Origin: JAENWD01 sp963796915
GTDB taxonomy: Bacteria; Acidobacteriota; Vicinamibacteria; Vicinamibacterales; JAENWD01
Assembly: GCA_963796915.1 (NCBI GenBank)
Contig: CAWCNI010000002.1
Span: 868,001-932,000 of the forward strand
Length of the DNA: 64,000 bases
Direction: 5' to 3'
The notes below the pieces were generated by a model that ran no database searches, was not told where the DNA came from, and saw only the letters and a list, made by a program, of their open reading frames with translations. Positions 63,627-64,000 of the stretch are shown here, piece by piece; position 1 is the stretch's first letter; each line of letters begins with the position of its first letter. Both the position numbers and the translations under genes were made by a program.

Positions 63627-64000
63627 CGCGTGCTCTCCGCGCCGCGCAACACCGCCGCGACGTCGTCAAGGCCGCGCGCCACGTCTGGATTCTTCTCGTC
63701 CGCTCGCGCATCGCTCACGACCTCGAGCGCTGTGCGCCCGTCCTGGCCGCGGGCCGCCGGATCCGCGCCGCGCGCCAACAGAAGCCGCACGGCGTCGACG
63801 TGACCGAACACCGCCGCGCGGAACAACGCCGTCTTCCTGTCGATGGGCGCCTCGGCGCCAATCGTTGCTCCCGAGGCCAGCGCCCGTTCGATCGCTGCGC
63901 CGTCGCCGTGTCGCGCCGCGCGAAACAACTGCTCGTCCTGCTCGGAGAACCGGTAGCGGGGCAGCCAGATCAAATAGGCGAGCAGCGCCGGAACGCCGAC
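63623..64000 (-). CDS. Ankyrin-repeat protein, 5' end beyond the window
   Basis: The frame stays open to the window edge. The visible part (126 codons) starts with a hydrophobic segment ending L-L-A-Y-L-I-W-L-P, then ankyrin units A-A-R-H-G-D-G-A-A-I and A-A-V-F-G-H-V-D-A-V-R-L-L-L-A-R-G-A-D-P. Coupled to the ankyrin lipoprotein gene downstream. Confidence 0.7.
   Translation of the reverse strand, partial: VGVPALLAYLIWLPRYRFSEQDEQLFRAARHGDGAAIERALASGATIGAEAPIDRKTALFRAAVFGHVDAVRLLLARGADPAARGQDGRTALEVVSDARADEKNPDVARGLDDVAAVLRGAESTR

Overview
The window is high-GC, densely coded bacterial DNA with short intergenic gaps. It most likely comes from an Acidobacteriota genome, plausibly of the Vicinamibacteria type. 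The main support is an ADOP-type permease (acidobacterial duplicated orphan permease, 54434-56839). The abundance of two-component hybrids, lipoprotein sulfatases, DUF3500, HupE and RND genes agrees with this. The assignment is inference; no rRNA or tRNA gene is present to settle it.

Layout. 0-6 kb: an outer-membrane barrel and two tandem lipoprotein sulfatases. 6-13.5 kb: a NarL-type two-component system, a flavin-reductase-fold protein, a DksA-like protein, a large hybrid kinase and a Crp/Fnr regulator. 13.5-17.5 kb: a DUF2490 barrel, a third sulfatase and two exported proteins. 17.6-21 kb: a glycosyltransferase-methyltransferase fusion divergent from a polytopic membrane protein, plus a deleted SMP-30 relic. 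21.3-24.2 kb: a HupE / DUF3500 / EF-hand module. 24.2-29.6 kb: an rsmH variant, a GlsB-like membrane protein, an AraC regulator, a methyltransferase and a PIG-L deacetylase. 29.7-36.8 kb: an RND efflux pair followed by a hybrid kinase. 36.8-38.6 kb: an SRPBCC protein and an alpha/beta hydrolase.

38.6-44.9 kb is the most unusual part. A nucleotidyltransferase gene diverges from a run of genes encoding a radical SAM/SPASM enzyme, a DUF483-like/methyltransferase fusion, an exported His/Asp repeat protein built on a D-H-x-D unit, a PqqD-like chaperone and an HPr-kinase-like protein. This has the parts list of a peptide-modification system acting on a long repeat precursor, with relatives in HprK-related/PqqD clusters. 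The repeat precursor itself is not one I recognise.

45-47.7 kb carries a methionine sulfoxide reductase pair, msrP and an msrQ fused to a ferredoxin-reductase and a 2Fe-2S domain, riddled with single-base indels. After it come a SulP transporter with an ArsR regulator and an AT-rich operator, an orphan phage-baseplate V protein with a lipoprotein, exported MsrA, and a PhoP/PhoQ-type pair with a striking four-site 11-bp operator divergent from a 40-residue membrane ORF and the ADOP permease. The right end has DUF3185, a metallophosphoesterase overlapping an unusual NhaA, an EEP-fold protein lacking its catalytic Glu, a solute-binding protein, DinB, a palindromic repeat element and two ankyrin proteins.

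Many genes show isolated one-base frameshifts whose correction restores clean homology. These look more like residual consensus errors than decay, so frameshifted genes are annotated over their reconstructed span.
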